The notes beneath the pieces were generated by a model that ran no database searches, was not told where the DNA came from, and was given only the letters and a program-made list of their open reading frames with translations. Source: a bacterium UBA2219 (GTDB lineage Bacteria; Desulfobacterota; Deferrimicrobia; Deferrimicrobiales; Deferrimicrobiaceae). From it: a stretch of 14,970 nucleotides of DNA. Shown here piece after piece: positions 1 to 7,728 of the stretch. The translations under genes and the position numbers were made by a program. The stretch is taken from the NCBI GenBank assembly GCA_002327765.1, contig DCUH01000130.1, positions 10,874-25,843 on the forward strand, in the 5' to 3' direction. The first letter of the stretch is position 1; every line of letters starts with the position of its first letter.

Positions 1-961
1 CCGCCATCTCGTCGGGACCGCCGTCCACAAGGATCCCGCCCCCCTTCTCCAGGACCTCCACCGGCCCCCCCGAATTATACGCGACCATCGGCGTACGGGA
101 AGCGATCGACTCGATGAAGACCATCCCGAACGGCTCTGCGCGGTTCGTGGTGACGGACAGGTCCAGGTCGTGGAAGACGTCCGGTATCCGTGTCCTGTCG
201 ACCATGCCGGTGAATACGAAGCGATCGCCCAGCCCCAGGCGGGCGATCTTCTCCTTTACCGGGGCGACCTGCTCTTCCGTTCCGCTGCCCACGAACGCGA
301 CGGTGAAGTCCATCCCCTTCTTCCCGAGACGGTCCGCGACGTCGACCAGCTCCGACTGGTTTTTCCGGAATTCCCCCACCATGCCGATGATCGGGTATCC
401 CCGCCCTGCGAAGAACCTCCGCCGCCGCCCGCGGTCCGCCTTTTCCTCCGGGTCGACCCGCGGCAGCGCGATCCCGTGATGGATGATCTCCGATCGATCC
501 TCGGGGACGTGGTTGGACTTCACGTAATCCTGCTTGATGTACCTGTTCGGGAAGATCAGCCCGTCCAGCCGGCGCAGGTCGAACCCGCCTCTCCACCCCA
601 GGTTATGGAAGACGGACACCATCTTAGGCCGCCTCCCGCCCCAGAGGGGGGAAAGCCCGGCGAGGGCCCAGGTACGCGCCATGTCCTGTTCCCTGTTGAT
701 CGAGATGATGTCGGGGGAGAAATCCCGGATCGCCCGGGCGAGGCTGAAAAAACCGACCGCTTTCCGAATGCCGGTCCAGGGAAGCGGGTAGATGTTCCTC
801 CGGCCGCGAAGGAGACTCCGCTCGAAAAACGTCCCTTCCCGGACTGCGAAGGCGATCTCCACCCCCCGCTTTTCCAGCCAAGCCGTGACGTCGAGAAGGT
901 GGTATTCCATCCCTCCCGCGCTGTCGAAGTTCGATCCGTTCGAAACGTAGAGGATCCTCAC
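1..961 (-). CDS. GT4-family glycosyltransferase (3' end beyond left edge)
   Basis: Retaining GT-B glycosyltransferase, probably adding a sugar to LPS core or another surface glycan at the cytoplasmic face of the inner membrane. The visible 320 residues begin VRILYVSNGSNFDSAGGMEY (glycine-rich N-terminal turn). They include a nucleotide-sugar domain with GMVGEFRKNQSELVD and the GT4 E-x7-E signature EPFGMVFIE near residues 275-283. The start is GTG at 961: it directly follows an in-frame TAG, and GGAGG lies six bases upstream. The reading frame is still open at base 1, where the last helices should be missing. It is the last visible gene of the minus-strand glycosyltransferase operon, 145 bp after the GT9 gene. 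It closely resembles the first gene of that operon (4541-5638). The sugar and acceptor cannot be told from sequence. Confidence 0.9.
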   Translation of the reverse strand, partial: MRILYVSNGSNFDSAGGMEYHLLDVTAWLEKRGVEIAFAVREGTFFERSLLRGRRNIYPLPWTGIRKAVGFFSLARAIRDFSPDIISINREQDMARTWALAGLSPLWGGRRPKMVSVFHNLGWRGGFDLRRLDGLIFPNRYIKQDYVKSNHVPEDRSEIIHHGIALPRVDPEEKADRGRRRRFFAGRGYPIIGMVGEFRKNQSELVDVADRLGKKGMDFTVAFVGSGTEEQVAPVKEKIARLGLGDRFVFTGMVDRTRIPDVFHDLDLSVTTNRAEPFGMVFIESIASRTPMVAYNSGGPVEVLEKGGGILVDGGPDEMA

Positions 962-1106
962 CTAACGCCTCCCGTCGCGAGGCATGCAAATACACGGGTC
1001 GTGTCCGCCTTCAAGGAATGGGGCATAGGACCGGCCCCTCGCGTTCGACAACATCATCAGGAAGCCCCTCTCGCGCATCCAATGACAAGGCTTTCATGAT
1101 GAGACA

Positions 1107-2126
1107 TCAGGGAGTCGGAGGCCCGACCCCGTCCCCTTTCCGCACGATGGAACGCACCGCCTCCAGGACCGCGTCCACGCCGATACGCTCCATGCACTCC
1201 AGGTACGGGACGTGCCGGCATTCCCGGCTGCGGCACGGGACGCAGGGGAGCTCGCGGGCCCGCAGAACGACGTGCCCCTCCCCCATGGGTCCGGTCCGCA
1301 GGGGGTCGGCGGGGCCGAACAGCGCGACCACCCGCGTGCCGACCGCAGTCGCCATGTGCATAGGCCCCGTGTCGCCGCTTACCGCGACTGCGCAGCGCGC
1401 AAGCACCGCCCCCGTCTGCAGCAGCGACGCGCAGCCGACCAGGTCGATGACCCGCGCGCCGGCGCACCCGGCGGCCACGGCATCAGCGAGCTCCCGGTCC
1501 TGCGCACCGCCGACGAAGACCGAGGCGACGCCGAGCTCGGAGTCCAGCCGTCGGGCCAGCTCGGCGAAATTCCCCGTCGGCCAGCGGTTCACGGCGTGGG
1601 ACGCGCCCAATACAAGCGCCGCCGCCGGGCGTCCGGCCAGCCCTTCCCGGGCCAGCAGCTCCCCGGCCCAGCGCACGTCTTCCGCGCCCAGGTGCAGCTC
1701 CAGTCGATGATCGGCGGTCTGCGGATCGATCCCCAGCGGCGCCACGGTCTCCAGGTGGTTCTCCACCGCGTGGACGACCCGTCCACGGGCCTTTTGGTAG
1801 ACCAGCAGCCAGCACGGCAGGGACGCCGCCGCCAGAAGCCACCCCCTCAGGTTGCTGCGCTGGTAGTTGACGACGAGGTCGAATTGGCGGCCCCGCACCA
1901 GCTTCCACAGCTTCCCGAACGCCCGCCAGGAGCGGTGTTCGCCATTCCTGTCGAACACCAGGACCTCGTCCACGAGGGGATTGTGCACGAACAACCCGGC
2001 GGTCGCGGGGCTCCCCACCATGAGGGCGATCCGCGCATCCGGCACACGCTCCTTGATCGCCCGGACCACGGGGGAAAGCTGCAGCAGGTCGCCGATGGCG
2101 CCTGGCTTGAAAAGCAGTACCCTCAT
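1107..2126 (-). CDS. GT9-family LPS heptosyltransferase
   Basis: Probable ADP-heptose:LPS heptosyltransferase (339 residues, normal for GT9) acting on inner-core LPS in the cytoplasm. The N-terminus MRVLLFKPGAIGDLLQLSPV carries the family's catalytic Asp at position 13. The C-terminal domain has the donor-site block SGDTGPMHMATAVGT near residue 250, followed by VVALFGPADP. A cysteine cluster, CVPCRSREC plus a later Cys, sits near residues 294-310, as in the other two GT9 genes here. Its ATG overlaps the stop of the preceding GT11-like fragment (ATGA), which implies translational coupling. Whether it is heptosyltransferase I, II or III, or transfers another sugar, is not decided by sequence alone. 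Confidence 0.9.
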   Translation of the reverse strand: MRVLLFKPGAIGDLLQLSPVVRAIKERVPDARIALMVGSPATAGLFVHNPLVDEVLVFDRNGEHRSWRAFGKLWKLVRGRQFDLVVNYQRSNLRGWLLAAASLPCWLLVYQKARGRVVHAVENHLETVAPLGIDPQTADHRLELHLGAEDVRWAGELLAREGLAGRPAAALVLGASHAVNRWPTGNFAELARRLDSELGVASVFVGGAQDRELADAVAAGCAGARVIDLVGCASLLQTGAVLARCAVAVSGDTGPMHMATAVGTRVVALFGPADPLRTGPMGEGHVVLRARELPCVPCRSRECRHVPYLECMERIGVDAVLEAVRSIVRKGDGVGPPTP

Positions 2127-2452
2127 AAAAGCGGCGCCGCCTCCGTGGGCCGGATCAAATCCGAATCCACTCGGGTGGTGGCAGCAGATCGAAAATGTTG
2201 TTTATATAATCCTCTTCGAACCAACGCCTTGGCGGGATTGGACCACTCGCTTCTCACGAATCCGATTTCCTCCCGGGTGGCAATCTCGATAATGACGCAC
2301 AGTTTATTCAATTCGAATTTTCTCAACTTGTCTTTCCCGATGGAGGTCAGATCCTGCTTCAATCGATCCTTGTTCTTTTCCGCCAAGGCCCTTCCCGCGG
2401 CATAACCGAACCCCTGGTTCCCCAAACCACCGACGATTCCCACGATAATCAT
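2123..2452 (-). pseudogene. GT11 (alpha-1,2-fucosyltransferase-like) N-terminal remnant
   Basis: This 109-residue frame starts MIIVGIVGGLGNQGFGYAAG and continues GRALAEKNKDRLKQDL and LRKFELNKLCV. That matches the start of GT11 fucosyltransferases, whose usual opening has GGLGNQMFQYA, GRALA and a K(Y/F)ELxxF block. Family members run to about 280-300 residues and carry an HxRRGDY-type donor motif. Here the frame stops after about 110 residues with no such motif, and the stop overlaps the GT9 start as ATGA. Within the signature, the usual M-F-Q is G-F-G. The DNA is visibly more AT-rich than its neighbours (for example the tttatataatc stretch near 2203). I read it as a truncated, probably acquired gene whose frame survives, perhaps because it couples translation. 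A functional small protein is possible but unlikely. Confidence 0.6.
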
Positions 2453-2480
2453 GCACAGTTGCCGACAAGCCTTTTCATGT

Positions 2481-3464
2481 TCAAACCCTCGACCTGCGTT
2501 TTCTGTCCACAATCTTCATCGCCGGTCCAATGTTCGCCGCCTCGCACGCAGACGAAAGCAGCGTCCATAGCCCTTGAAGCCCCTTCGACCGGCAATACTG
2601 TTTTTCGACATTCTGCCAGTATTGCCGCAGGAGCAGGCTCCGCTGGATTCGCTCCGCCCTCTCCTCCGTGATCAACCCTTTCGCCAGGGCGGTCCGCGTG
2701 TCGTGCAGCCACGAGGAATATGCGTTTTCGTGATAGCCCGCCATGCGGATGCGGAAAGCCAGCGTCGACCTTCCACCGGGTTCTACGGAAACATTTCCCC
2801 CGTGGATCCTGTAACGGACCAGCGGCTCGTCCATGTAGCGAACTTCCCCCAAGAACAGGGCCCGAAACGAGACCGCCACGTCCTTGCAGCAATTCAGCCC
2901 CTCCAACGGCCCGAAGACATCGAAGCATTTTCTCGTGAACATGTGGGTACACCCTGTGATGCCGACCGTCCCGCGGGCGACCGCTTCCTCCAGGGTCCGG
3001 GCGTGCGATGGAATTCTCTCGTTGAGCCACCTGCCGAACTCCCGCCCCTCCGCATCGATCGTGATCGCGTCCCCATAGATTTGACTTGCGCTTCCCCCCG
3101 ACCGGGACCATTCCATGTAGCTGCGCTCCGCCCGCACGTCCAGCGAGACATCGTCCCCGTCGGCGATCAAAACAAGATCCCCTTTCGCCATCTCCATGAC
3201 ACGGTTAATGTGTCCCGCCTCTCCGAGATTTTTCGGGTTCCTGTTCAGCAATACATCATGCGGTCCACGATAGGAACTCGCCATTTCGCTCATGATCTCG
3301 AAGCTGCGATCGGAGGAGCAGTCATCCGTGAGGATGATCTGGAGCGGGGAGTAGGTCTGCGCGAAAGCTCCCGCGACCGATTCGCGGATGAAGCGTTCCT
3401 GGTCGTGGGAAAAAACAGCGAACGTCAGCAGGGGGCGTTCCTTCCGACTCTCACTCTCTTCCAT
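2481..3464 (-). CDS. GT2-family glycosyltransferase
   Basis: Inverting GT-A glycosyltransferase of about 327 residues. The N-terminal Rossmann-like half begins LLTFAVFSHDQERFI and carries the nucleotide-binding TDDCSSD motif near residue 46. The metal-binding acidic motif is ADGDD near residue 102. No transmembrane segment is evident, so it should act at the cytoplasmic face, adding a sugar to the surface glycan. I prefer ATG 3464, which has AAGGAG 11 bases upstream. The alternative is GTG 3473, which overlaps the upstream stop as GTGA but leaves only two bases after the same AAGGAG. It lies third in the operon, followed after 28 bp by the GT11-like remnant. The donor sugar is unknown. Confidence 0.88.
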   Translation of the reverse strand: MEESESRKERPLLTFAVFSHDQERFIRESVAGAFAQTYSPLQIILTDDCSSDRSFEIMSEMASSYRGPHDVLLNRNPKNLGEAGHINRVMEMAKGDLVLIADGDDVSLDVRAERSYMEWSRSGGSASQIYGDAITIDAEGREFGRWLNERIPSHARTLEEAVARGTVGITGCTHMFTRKCFDVFGPLEGLNCCKDVAVSFRALFLGEVRYMDEPLVRYRIHGGNVSVEPGGRSTLAFRIRMAGYHENAYSSWLHDTRTALAKGLITEERAERIQRSLLLRQYWQNVEKQYCRSKGLQGLWTLLSSACEAANIGPAMKIVDRKRRSRV

Positions 3465-3469
3465 CGAAA

Positions 3470-4537
3470 TCACGGCTCCTTCCGCATATCGCGATACACC
3501 CGTTCGTAGGCGTCCGCCATCTTCGGAAGCGTGAATTCCTCCGGGAGGCGAGGCCCGCCCTCCGCGCGCAGGGACTCCCGGTCCCGCAGCAACGCTGCGA
3601 CCGCCTCGGCCAGCGCCTCCGGAGGTCCGTCGACCAGCACGCCGTCGCGCCGTTCCCTGACGGTCTCCGCGTATCCTCCGGCGCGGTAGCCGGCGAAGGG
3701 CGTCCCGACCGCAAGTCCCTCGAGGACGGTCAGCCCCAGCCCCTCGTTGCGGAAGGCGCTGACGTTCAGGTCGAGTCCGCCGAGGGCGTCCTTCATCCGC
3801 TCCCTCGGAACCTTGCCGGCGAAGACGACTGCGTCGGCCACTCCGAGCGTTTCCGCGAGGCCGGCAAGCGACGGCTTCCGCCCCTCATCCTCGCCGATGA
3901 GCACGAGGGTGACGCGGGGGAATTCCGCCCGCAGCTTCGGCATCATGGCGACCAGCTCCTCCTGCCCCTTGTAGAACGCGCCCACGCAACCCAGCAACGG
4001 CTTCCGGTCCCCCACTTCGGGATGTCCCCGCCAGAACCCGCGATCGGGGGAAGAAAACAGGGAGGGGTTGATCCCGCTGTGGATGACCCTCAGGCGGCCC
4101 GCCACGGTGGGTACCCGCTCCCGGATCCCGCGGGCGATGTACTCCGAGACGGTGACGATCCGGTCGGCCAGCCCGTAGAGGATCGCGTGGGGACTCGTGG
4201 GCATGCAGCGCTGCGTCAGCAGCAGCGGGGCGCCGCAGGCAAGCGAGAGCAGCTTCCCCAAGGGGAGGTCGTGGTCGCGGTGGCTGTGGAGGATGTCCGG
4301 AGAAAGCCGGCGGACGCGCGCCGCCAGCTTCATGGGCGCCGTGAGCGCCCCGGGCCCGGTGCGGGCGACCGGCAAAACGGGGCAGCCCTTCCGGAGGAAT
4401 TCACGCTCCACCGGCCCCCCGGACCGGGCGATGATGGAGACGTCGTGCCCGCGCCGCCGCAGCTCCCGCGCCAGGAGGAGGATCTGCTCCTCGGCCCCCC
4501 CCCACCCGCGGCAGGTGTTGATCATGGCGATCCGCAA
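3470..4537 (-). CDS. GT4-family glycosyltransferase
   Basis: GT-B retaining glycosyltransferase of 355 residues, typical GT4 length. The opening RIAMINTCRGWGGAEEQILL has the glycine-rich N-terminal turn, HSHRDHDLPLGK lies in the acceptor domain, and the C-terminal domain holds the E-x7-E signature EGLGLTVLE near residue 265. It likely extends the LPS core or O-chain in the cytoplasm. The start appears to be TTG at 4537, three bases after the upstream gene's TAA. The first beta-strand (RIAMINT) begins at residue 2, as in its paralogs. The only nearby ATG, at 4525, would trim that strand. No strong Shine-Dalgarno is visible, so translation probably depends on coupling. The substrate is not predictable. 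Confidence 0.88.
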   Translation of the reverse strand: MRIAMINTCRGWGGAEEQILLLARELRRRGHDVSIIARSGGPVEREFLRKGCPVLPVARTGPGALTAPMKLAARVRRLSPDILHSHRDHDLPLGKLLSLACGAPLLLTQRCMPTSPHAILYGLADRIVTVSEYIARGIRERVPTVAGRLRVIHSGINPSLFSSPDRGFWRGHPEVGDRKPLLGCVGAFYKGQEELVAMMPKLRAEFPRVTLVLIGEDEGRKPSLAGLAETLGVADAVVFAGKVPRERMKDALGGLDLNVSAFRNEGLGLTVLEGLAVGTPFAGYRAGGYAETVRERRDGVLVDGPPEALAEAVAALLRDRESLRAEGGPRLPEEFTLPKMADAYERVYRDMRKEP

Positions 4538-4540
4538 GCG

Positions 4541-5638
4541 TTACGCGCCCACAAGCTTCCGATAGAAATCGAGGTAGGAATCGCCCATCGCGCGGAGGGT
4601 ATACTTCCGTTTCATCAGATCGTATCCGCGGGCCCCCATGGCGAACCGCCGGGAGTCGTCCTTCAGCAGGGAATTCACCGCGGAAGCGAACTCGGCGGTC
4701 CCCCCGTCGACGAGGATCCCGACGTCCTCTCCCCGGAAGATGTCCACGAACCCGCCATCGTTATAGGCGACGACCGGCGTTCCGGCCGCCAGGCTTTCCA
4801 GGTGGACGATGCCGAACCCCTCGTTCCGGTGGGTAGTCACGGAAAGATCAAGGTCGTGGAAAACGTCGGCGATATTGCCGCGAGGCACGAGGCCCGTGAA
4901 AAGGATGTTCTTCTCGACCCCCAGCCGACGGGCCCTCTCCTTCAGCGGCTCCACGCGGACGGGCGGCGCTTTCCCGATGAACGCCACCGTCAACGTCGGG
5001 AACTCCTCGAGGAGCATCGGCGTCGCGTCCACCAGTTCCTCCTGGTTCTTCCAGAGCTCCCCCACCATCCCGATGACCGGGAAACCGACCCCCGCAAGGA
5101 TGCGCCGTTTCCGGTTGATGTCGAACTTTCCGGCGGGCGGCGGCCCGGCGAGGGCGATGCCGTAATAGAGGATATGGGTCTTCCCTGCCGCGGACGGGTT
5201 CCCTCGCAGGAGACAGGCCTTTACGTGCTCGGAAATGCAGACGACGACGTCGGCCGTCCCCAGCAGCAACTGTCTCCGCTCCGTCGGGAGGTGGTAGCTC
5301 ATCATCAGCTTGCCCGTTCGCCGCAGCGGGAACGCAAGTCGAAAAGCAAGGGCGCTCATCAGCAGGTCGTGCTCCCGGTTGATGGAAACGACGTCGAACC
5401 GTTCTCTCCGCAACAGGCAAACCAGATCGGCCAGCGCCTTCAGGTCGCCGAGGCCGTGCCGGTAAGGCATCGGAAATACAGGGAATCCGGCTTCCAGGAA
5501 ACGCGTTTCGGACAAGGTCCCGGCGCGAGCGACGAAATGAATCTTGACTCCCCGGCCGCGCAGTTCTAGGGCCAGGTCCTTCAGGTGCTCCTGTCCCCCG
5601 CTCCACCCCTTTCCGTTGTTGATCAGCAGAATCTTCAT
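4541..5638 (-). CDS. GT4-family glycosyltransferase, first gene of the minus-strand operon
   Basis: GT-B retaining glycosyltransferase of 365 residues. MKILLINNGKGWSGGQEHLK is the N-terminal strand and glycine-rich turn, GMVGELWKNQEELVD starts the donor domain, and the E-x7-E motif EGFGIVHLE lies near residue 271. It is a clear paralog of the partial gene at 1-961 (shared SINRE, GMVGE, DVFHDLDLSVTT and VAYN blocks). I chose ATG 5638 because it aligns with the starts of the paralogs; ATG 5650 would add MLPP. Neither has a Shine-Dalgarno, and the likely -10 lies so close that the mRNA may be nearly leaderless. It opens the operon, divergent from the acyltransferase gene 56 bp away, and probably acts in LPS-core assembly. 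Confidence 0.9.
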   Translation of the reverse strand: MKILLINNGKGWSGGQEHLKDLALELRGRGVKIHFVARAGTLSETRFLEAGFPVFPMPYRHGLGDLKALADLVCLLRRERFDVVSINREHDLLMSALAFRLAFPLRRTGKLMMSYHLPTERRQLLLGTADVVVCISEHVKACLLRGNPSAAGKTHILYYGIALAGPPPAGKFDINRKRRILAGVGFPVIGMVGELWKNQEELVDATPMLLEEFPTLTVAFIGKAPPVRVEPLKERARRLGVEKNILFTGLVPRGNIADVFHDLDLSVTTHRNEGFGIVHLESLAAGTPVVAYNDGGFVDIFRGEDVGILVDGGTAEFASAVNSLLKDDSRRFAMGARGYDLMKRKYTLRAMGDSYLDFYRKLVGA

Positions 5639-5648
5639 CGGCGGCAAC

Positions 5649-5677
5649 ATGCTATCATCCGGAAAAAGGGCAAACAA
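5649..5677 (-). promoter_or_regulatory. candidate promoter of the glycosyltransferase operon
   Basis: On the minus strand TTGTTT is followed by 17 bases and then TAGCAT, with TAGCAT ending at 5649. Each hexamer is a partial sigma-70 match (3/6 and 4/6). Transcription would begin a few bases before ATG 5638, leaving almost no leader. It lies in the short divergent region shared with the acyltransferase gene. Confidence 0.3.
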
Positions 5678-5694
5678 GTGCCCGGAGAGCGGTC

Positions 5695-6660
5695 ATGGAG
5701 CGGCAGGAAAAGAGACTTGGAGCGGTCAGGATATCGCGGGCCAAGGCGGGACAGTTCCTCTCCTGGATCGTCATGAAGGGATTTATCGGGACGATGTCCC
5801 TGCTGCCCATCCCCGTCCTGTCTGCCGTCTTCGGGAAGGTGGCCACTGCCGTGCGGCTCCTGGGGATCCGTCGGCGCGTAGTGCGGGCGAACCTGCGCGC
5901 GGCGTTCGGTAACGAGCTCGGGGAGAGGGAACAGGAGGAAATCGAGCGGAACTGCTACGCGGAATACGGCCGGATCGTGGCGGAAGTCATCGCCTCCGAC
6001 CGCCTCCTGCGGGAGAAGGAGGAGAAGTTCGAGCTGGTCGGTCGGCCGGTCCTGGAAGAGGCGATCCGGAGCGGAAAGGGGCTTCTGCTGCTCTCCGGCC
6101 ACATCGGGAATTTCGTGGCGGGAGCCCACTACATGCGTTCTGTCGGAATCCCGATGACGTTCATCGCCAAGCGGGTAGCGAACGAGTATGTGGACCGCGA
6201 GATCAAGGAGATCTACGCCCGCCACGGCAATACGGTCATCAGCGTCCGGGGCTTCCGGAACGACCCGGAGGCGGGGGCGAAAGTCTTCCGCGCCATGAAA
6301 CAGGGGAACCTCGTGGTCGCCCTGGTCGACCAGAACGCCGGCCCGGAAGGGACCCAGACAACCTTCTTCGGCCTTCCGACCTTCCTGCCCGGAGGCCCCG
6401 TGGCGCTGGCATGCCGGGGCGGCATCCCGGTGGCCACCGCTCTCGTGACGCGGGAAGGAGGACGCATCCGGATCGACTTCCAGCCTCCGATCGATTATTC
6501 TTCGGCGGCCTCACTGGGCGAGACGGTGAGCATCGTGCTGGACGAGTATTCCCGGCGGCTGGAGGAGAAGGTCCGGAAATGTCCGGAGCAGTATTTCTGG
6601 TTCCACAAGAAATGGAAAGCGCTCCCCGAGATCCGCGCGCAGTACGAGGGCCGCGGATGA
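5695..6660 (+). CDS. LpxL/HtrB-family lipid A acyltransferase homolog lacking the catalytic Glu
   Basis: Inner-membrane lysophospholipid/lipid A acyltransferase family protein of 321 residues (usual about 300). Family members add a secondary acyl chain to Kdo-lipid A. An N-terminal hydrophobic segment lies near residues 21-50, then the LPLAT core: SGHIGNF at 134-140, VDQNAGPEGT near 211, FFGLPTFLPGGP, and GGIPVATALV. The family's H-x4-D/E dyad has His136, but the acidic position 141 is Val (codon GTG at 6115-6117, one base from GAG). The ATG at 5695 has GGAG seven bases upstream. Its stop overlaps the next heptosyltransferase gene as ATGA, so the two are coupled and both point to LPS. It may be inactive, divergent in chemistry, or use another residue. 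Confidence 0.88.
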   Translation: MERQEKRLGAVRISRAKAGQFLSWIVMKGFIGTMSLLPIPVLSAVFGKVATAVRLLGIRRRVVRANLRAAFGNELGEREQEEIERNCYAEYGRIVAEVIASDRLLREKEEKFELVGRPVLEEAIRSGKGLLLLSGHIGNFVAGAHYMRSVGIPMTFIAKRVANEYVDREIKEIYARHGNTVISVRGFRNDPEAGAKVFRAMKQGNLVVALVDQNAGPEGTQTTFFGLPTFLPGGPVALACRGGIPVATALVTREGGRIRIDFQPPIDYSSAASLGETVSIVLDEYSRRLEEKVRKCPEQYFWFHKKWKALPEIRAQYEGRG

Positions 6661-7727
6661 ACCTGCTCGTCCTTCGGTATCGTTTCATCGGGGACACGAT
6701 CCTCACCGTCCCGTTCCTGCGCAACCTCCGTCGGGCGCATCCGGGGGCCCGCATCGACCTCGTCGTGGCCCCCTACTCCTCCGACGTGCTCCGCGGTATC
6801 CCGTACATCGACGACATGGCCGTATACGACCCGCCGACCAAGCACGCTGACAGCGGGGGCCGGCACCGCACCATCGGCTCGAAGCTGCGATTCCTTGCCG
6901 ACCTTCGAAAGGTGCGGTACGACAAGGTCTACGTCCTGAAGCGGTCTTTCTCCAGCGCCGTCATCGCCCTCCTCACGGGCGCTCCCATGCGAATCGGCTT
7001 CGACACGGAAGCGCGCGGCTTCCTGCTGACCAAGCGGGTCCCGTATCGCAAGGACCAGCACGAGGTGCAAAACTTCCTCGACGTCCTCCGGGCGGACGGC
7101 GTGCCGGTCGAGGACGACCACCTCGAAGCATGGCTCTTCCCCGAGGAGACCGCGTTCGCGGACGGCTTCCTCGCCGACAGAGGATGCGGCCCCGGTGCGC
7201 GGTTGATCGGTATCCATCCGTTCACGGCGGACCCGGCCCGGGCGTGGCACGAGGACAATTTCATCGCGGTCGCCAACGCGCTGCAGGAGAGGTACCGGGC
7301 GCGGATCCTTCTGTTCGGCGGCAAGCGCGACCTTGAACTCGCCGCCCGCATCGGGGAACGGGTCTGCCCGGCCCTGGTGCCGGTGGTCGGCTGCACCGAC
7401 CTGCGCCAGTCCATGGCCCTCTTGTCGAAATGTTCCCTGCTGGTATGCAACGACAGCGGGATCATGCACCTGGCGGCCGCGCTCGACGTTCCGTTGGTGG
7501 CGCTCTTCGGGCCCCAGACGCCGGACCTGTTCGGCCCGTGGGGCAGGCGGTGCATCGTGCTTACCAGGCGGTTCGCCTGCAGCCCGTGCAAGCAAAAGTT
7601 CTTCACGGAATGCGTTCCTTCCCCGAGGGGAAAACCGATGTGCCTGGAAGAGATCACCCCGGAGGAAGTACTGGCGGCCGCCGACCGCCTCCTGCCGCCT
7701 CCCGGAGACGGGGACAGGACGGGATAG
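6657..7727 (+). CDS. GT9-family LPS heptosyltransferase (WaaF-like)
   Basis: Probable ADP-heptose:LPS heptosyltransferase of 356 residues, at the cytoplasmic face of the inner membrane. MNLLVLRYRFIGDTILTVPF carries the GT9 Asp at position 13. GIHPFTADPARAWHEDNF starts the donor half, and CNDSGIMHLAAALDVPLVA near residue 264 is the ADP-heptose-binding block. A Cys cluster, CSPCKQKFFTEC plus a further Cys, follows near residue 308. The ATG at 6657 overlaps the acyltransferase stop by four bases and matches the family N-terminus; the frame is open farther upstream, but that stretch overlaps the acyltransferase. It resembles heptosyltransferase II in layout, but the assignment among I, II and III is tentative. 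It ends one base from a convergent GT9 gene. Confidence 0.9.
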   Translation: MNLLVLRYRFIGDTILTVPFLRNLRRAHPGARIDLVVAPYSSDVLRGIPYIDDMAVYDPPTKHADSGGRHRTIGSKLRFLADLRKVRYDKVYVLKRSFSSAVIALLTGAPMRIGFDTEARGFLLTKRVPYRKDQHEVQNFLDVLRADGVPVEDDHLEAWLFPEETAFADGFLADRGCGPGARLIGIHPFTADPARAWHEDNFIAVANALQERYRARILLFGGKRDLELAARIGERVCPALVPVVGCTDLRQSMALLSKCSLLVCNDSGIMHLAAALDVPLVALFGPQTPDLFGPWGRRCIVLTRRFACSPCKQKFFTECVPSPRGKPMCLEEITPEEVLAAADRLLPPPGDGDRTG

Positions 7728-7728
7728 G

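Noticed and set aside
4022..5569. Long plus-strand open frame opposite the GT4 genes
   Set aside because: Arg/Pro/Gly-rich translation with no motifs; both minus-strand GT4 genes beneath it have clear family signatures.
6411..6656. Upstream extension of the WaaF-like heptosyltransferase
   Set aside because: The extra 82 codons lie in an alternate frame of the acyltransferase gene and do not resemble GT9; MNLLVLRYRFIGD is the family N-terminus.
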